Assembly (NCBI GenBank): GCA_944363005.1
Contig: CALVTV010000177.1
Coordinates: 1 to 8,718 of the forward strand
Reading direction: 5' to 3'
Source: an uncultured Clostridia bacterium
GTDB taxonomy: Bacteria > Bacillota > Clostridia > Christensenellales > Aristaeellaceae
DNA: 8,718 bases
How positions within the stretch are numbered: position 1 is the first letter of the stretch; each line of letters starts with the position of its first letter. Shown here one piece after another: positions 5,782 through 8,718 of the stretch. A program made the position numbers and the translations under genes. The notes under the pieces are model-generated. The model was not told where the DNA came from. It did no database searches and saw only the letters and a program-made list of their open reading frames with translations.

Positions 5782-8175
5782 ATGAAAGTACCGATGCAAT
5801 GGATAAAGCAATATACCGATGTGCCCGTCGATGCAAAGGAATTTCAGGAGGCCATGATCATGCATGGCACTGGAGTTGAGGGCATTGAAGATCAGTGCGA
5901 GGCAGTGCAGAACGTCGTCGTAGGCAAGATTCTCTCCGTCCGCAAACACGAAAATTCCGATCACATGGTCATCTGCGCAGTGGATGTCGGGGAAGCGGAG
6001 CCGCTGCAGATCGTGACCGGCGCGCCCAACGTGCATGAAGGGGATTTGGTGCCCGTTGCCAAGGTTGGAGCCGTTTTGCCGGGGGGAGTCAACATCAAAA
6101 AAGGCAAGCTCCGTGGCGTAGATTCTTTTGGAATGTGCTGCTCCGGCCCGGAAATCGGCGTCCCGGACTACCTGTATCCCTCCGTCGGCGACAAGGGCCT
6201 GCTTGTTTTTCATGAAGACTATGCGCCTGGCAGTGACGTGCGCCCGATCCTGGGCGTGGACGACACCATCGTCGATTTTGAGATCCTGGCGAACCGCCCG
6301 GACTGCCTGAGCGTATGGGGGGTTTCGCGTGAAGCAGCCGTGACGCTGGGCACGACGTTCCGCAAGCCCGACATTCAGTTCGAGACCGTTCCGGGCAACA
6401 TGGATGATTTCGTGCATATCGATGTTCAGGATACGGATCTTTGCCCGCGCTATTGTGCCCGTATCATCAAGAATGTAAAAATCGGGCCTTCGCCCATGTG
6501 GATGCGCAAAGCGCTTCACGCAGCGGGTGTTCGCGCCATCAACAACATCGTGGATATCACCAATTACGTCATGTTGGAAACCGGCCACCCGATGCATGCT
6601 TTTGAACTGGCCAAGGTCAAGGACAAGCACATCATCGTGCGCCGGGCTTACGAGGGGGAAAAGATCGTAACGCTTGACGGCAAGGAGCGTGATTTGACGA
6701 CCAACATGCTCATGATTGCCGATCAGAATAACGCAACCGGCATTGCGGGCGTGATGGGCGGCGAGGAATCGGAAATTACGGAAGAGACGACGACCGTGAT
6801 GTTTGAGATTGCCGCATTCGACCGCACCAATATTCGCCTGACGACGCGTGCGCTCGGCTTGCGCACAGAGGCATCCGGACGGTTCGAGCGTGGTGTCTGC
6901 GCAGCAACGTGTCGTGAAGCCGCTGACCGCGCCTGTCAGCTCGTCAATTTGCTGGGTGCCGGTGAGGTCATCGATGATGTGTACGATTGCTACCCCCAGC
7001 CCAAGGTCGCACAAACCGTCAAGGCTTCGGTTGCGCGCATCAATGCCCGCATTGGCATGCAGGTGCCCGCAGACGAAATGGTTCGCATCCTGTCCAGCCT
7101 GGAGATGGACGTCTCTCTGGATGGCGACTGTCTGACTGTTGTGCCTCCGGCCTTCCGGGAGGACATCGAAAACGAGGCGGATCTGTCCGAGGAAGTGCTG
7201 CGCATCTATGGCTATGACCATATTCAGTCCACACTGTTGCGCGGCGAAACCGCGCAGGGTACGCGCAACGTCCACATGCAGCTTTCGGATAAGGTTCACC
7301 GGATTCTTTCGGGAAAAGGGCTTTACGAGGTGCGTTGTTTCTCCTTCATCAGCCCCAAGCTGGTGGACAAACTCGGCTTGGCTGCCGGTGACCCGCGCCT
7401 GAACCTGCTGAAAGTCACCAATCCGCTGGGAGAGGATACCAGCGTAATGCGCAGCACGCTCGTTCCGTCCATGCTCGGATGCGTGTCGCTCAATCAGAAC
7501 CGCAACAACGAGAGTGCGATGCTCTATGAAATCTCGCCCATCTTCGACATCAACGGACGCAAGGAGGGCGAGCTGCCGCATGAGCGCTCCACCCTGTGCA
7601 TCGGCGCCTACGGAAGCAATGTGGATTTCTATACGATCCGCGACATTGTGATGGATATGCTGAACCGTTTTGGCGTGGATTGCACGGTTGTTCCGGGCGC
7701 CGAGCCGTATCATCATCCGGGGCGCGCAGCAAAGCTTATGGCGGACGATTTCTGCCTGGCGACTGTCGGTGAGCTGCATCCGGACGCGATGGCTGCTTTT
7801 GAAATTACCAAGCGCACCGTAATTGCGGAGGTCAATCTGGAAAAACTTGCGCAGCTGCGCACCAAGATGGGCCATGTCCGCAATTTGCCGAAGTTCCCGG
7901 CGGTCACCCGCGATATTGCGTTGGTGATGGATGAAGCCACGACGGTGGGGTCCGTGCTGACCGCCATTCGCCATGCAGGCGGCGCGCTGCTGGAGCAGGC
8001 TGAGATGTTTGATATCTACCGCGGAACGCAGTTGCCTGAAGGCAAAAAATCTGTGGCGTTCTCGCTTGTTTTCCGCAATCCGGATCGCACGCTTTCCGAT
8101 GAAGATGTCAACCCGGTGATGAAGAAGATCCTCGACGCCTGTGAGCATGCGTGCAACGCTACGCTGCGCCTGTAA
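5782..8175 (+). CDS. pheT: Phenylalanine--tRNA ligase, beta subunit
   Basis: The 797-aa protein has the full bacterial PheT length and domain order. It has an N-terminal segment (MKVPMQWIKQYTDV), an EMAP-II-like tRNA-binding OB fold at about residues 44-150 (VGKILSVRKHENSDHMVICAVD, then QIVTGAPN) and the B3/B4 editing domain at about 210-370 (INNIVDITNYVMLETGHPMHAFEL, MGGEES). A B5 domain follows at about 407-480 (REDIENEADLSEEVLRIYGYD), then the synthetase-like core (NPLGEDTSVMRSTLVPSML), then the FDX-ACB anticodon-binding domain at about 704-797 (FPAVTRDIALVMDE). The editing domain hydrolyses wrongly made Tyr-tRNA-Phe. The ATG at 5782 follows TTGGAGG (5766-5772). The TTG at 5773 is rejected because it abuts the binding site. 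The gene is co-transcribed with pheS and under the same T-box. Confidence 0.97.
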   Translation: MKVPMQWIKQYTDVPVDAKEFQEAMIMHGTGVEGIEDQCEAVQNVVVGKILSVRKHENSDHMVICAVDVGEAEPLQIVTGAPNVHEGDLVPVAKVGAVLPGGVNIKKGKLRGVDSFGMCCSGPEIGVPDYLYPSVGDKGLLVFHEDYAPGSDVRPILGVDDTIVDFEILANRPDCLSVWGVSREAAVTLGTTFRKPDIQFETVPGNMDDFVHIDVQDTDLCPRYCARIIKNVKIGPSPMWMRKALHAAGVRAINNIVDITNYVMLETGHPMHAFELAKVKDKHIIVRRAYEGEKIVTLDGKERDLTTNMLMIADQNNATGIAGVMGGEESEITEETTTVMFEIAAFDRTNIRLTTRALGLRTEASGRFERGVCAATCREAADRACQLVNLLGAGEVIDDVYDCYPQPKVAQTVKASVARINARIGMQVPADEMVRILSSLEMDVSLDGDCLTVVPPAFREDIENEADLSEEVLRIYGYDHIQSTLLRGETAQGTRNVHMQLSDKVHRILSGKGLYEVRCFSFISPKLVDKLGLAAGDPRLNLLKVTNPLGEDTSVMRSTLVPSMLGCVSLNQNRNNESAMLYEISPIFDINGRKEGELPHERSTLCIGAYGSNVDFYTIRDIVMDMLNRFGVDCTVVPGAEPYHHPGRAAKLMADDFCLATVGELHPDAMAAFEITKRTVIAEVNLEKLAQLRTKMGHVRNLPKFPAVTRDIALVMDEATTVGSVLTAIRHAGGALLEQAEMFDIYRGTQLPEGKKSVAFSLVFRNPDRTLSDEDVNPVMKKILDACEHACNATLRL

Positions 8176-8201
8176 TCAGCGGACACAGGGGAGGAATTGC
8201 C

Positions 8202-8718
8202 ATGTTTGACGAACGCATCAGCGCCAAGACCCAACGATTCGCCGTGCTCGGTGAGTCGTTGGGCCACACGTGGTCGCCTTATATCCACAATTCATTGTTC
8301 GCCGCTACTGGCCGGGACGCGATTTATCTGCCGATCACCATTGCGCGCGATAAACTGCATTCCGCCGTGGATGTGTTGCGCAGCTGCTTTTGTGGATTCA
8401 ACGTCACTATTCCTTATAAGGAGCAGATCATCCCCCTGTTGGATGGGTTGGATTTGGCCTCCAAGGCATGCGGTGCGGTCAATACGGTGGAAAATCGCAA
8501 TGGGCAATTGATAGGTCACATTACGGATGGACTGGGTATGCTTAAAAAAAAAAAAAAAGGTGGTGTTCCCACGCGCGGCGTTCACGCGCTCATACTGGGT
8601 GCTGGCGGGGCCGCGCGCGTGGCAGGATATGAGTTTCTCACCCGTGGCGGGCGGGTGACGTTCGCCGTGAGAAACATTGAAAAGGGAAGGACTCTGGCCC
8701 AGTCGCTTGCGGACGTAC
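8202..8718 (+). CDS. aroE: Shikimate dehydrogenase, N-terminal part (3' end outside window)
   Basis: The first 172 codons are visible. AroE reduces 3-dehydroshikimate to shikimate with NADPH in the chorismate pathway. The N-terminal substrate domain has FAVLGESLGHTWSPYIHNSLF (T23-W24-S25-P26 in place of the usual SLSP), GFNVTIPYKE (catalytic Lys at K73), AVNTV (N94) and HITDG (D109; the usual N of NTDG is I). The nucleotide-binding domain begins with ALILGAGGAAR (GAGGAAR at 133-139). Between them lies a run of 15 A (8544-8558) giving K115-K119. The frame is correct on both sides, because the conserved motifs before and after are in one frame, so the gene is not broken as read. The ATG follows GGGGAGGA (8188-8195). 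It begins 26 nt after pheT with no terminator between, so it probably belongs to the T-box-controlled operon. Confidence 0.92.
   Translation, partial: MFDERISAKTQRFAVLGESLGHTWSPYIHNSLFAATGRDAIYLPITIARDKLHSAVDVLRSCFCGFNVTIPYKEQIIPLLDGLDLASKACGAVNTVENRNGQLIGHITDGLGMLKKKKKGGVPTRGVHALILGAGGAARVAGYEFLTRGGRVTFAVRNIEKGRTLAQSLADV

Noticed and set aside
5500..8148. Very long open frame on the minus strand across pheS and pheT (882 codons)
   Set aside because: It is the antisense shadow of pheT, produced by GC-biased codon use. The protein has a low-complexity, His/Arg-rich look with no recognisable motif, and the + strand carries complete PheT domains.

Overview
The window looks like a chromosomal housekeeping segment from a Firmicute of the Clostridia type with moderate GC, roughly 50-55% by eye. 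The evidence is strong GGAGG-type ribosome binding sites, two sigma-A-like promoters with 17-bp spacers, a T-box leader in front of pheS, and Firmicute gene neighbourhoods (lspA-rluD; AI-2E transporter, then ireB-ruvX-DUF1292). All genes are on the + strand. I cannot place it below class level from sequence alone.

Layout. Positions 1-155 hold the 3' end of lspA, joined by an ATGA overlap to rluD (152-1063), which ends in an intrinsic terminator. A second block runs from 1186 to 2925. It has a protein with two PRC-barrel-like repeats, an overlapping 54-aa membrane mini-protein that is easily missed, a 36-nt hairpin, and an AI-2E family membrane protein. A clear promoter (2933-2961) then starts the ireB - ruvX - DUF1292 block (2995-4385). 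Here ruvX carries an in-frame C-terminal DUF1292-like domain, and a second DUF1292-like protein with a four-cysteine tail follows. A second clear promoter (4421-4449) lies inside a 41-bp inverted repeat. It drives a phenylalanine T-box leader with specifier TTC, a T-box with a TGGT bulge, and a terminator. Downstream come pheS (4729-5763), pheT (5782-8175) and, with no visible terminator, the start of aroE (8202 to the window end).

How the genes work together. The third block makes phenylalanyl-tRNA synthetase under control of uncharged tRNA-Phe. Because aroE follows pheT closely, the same T-box may also tune a shikimate-pathway step, linking charging of Phe-tRNA to aromatic amino acid synthesis. 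The middle block carries the conserved ireB-ruvX-DUF1292 set, but alaS, which sits between the AI-2E gene and ireB in Bacillus subtilis, is absent from that place.

Most worth a second look are the 15-A run inside aroE (in frame, five Lys codons), the RuvX-DUF1292 fusion next to a DUF1292-like protein with a CxC-x9-CxC tail, the inverted repeat around the pheS promoter, and the compact stem I of the T-box. I do not see a wholly new multi-gene system, a mobile element or a CRISPR array.
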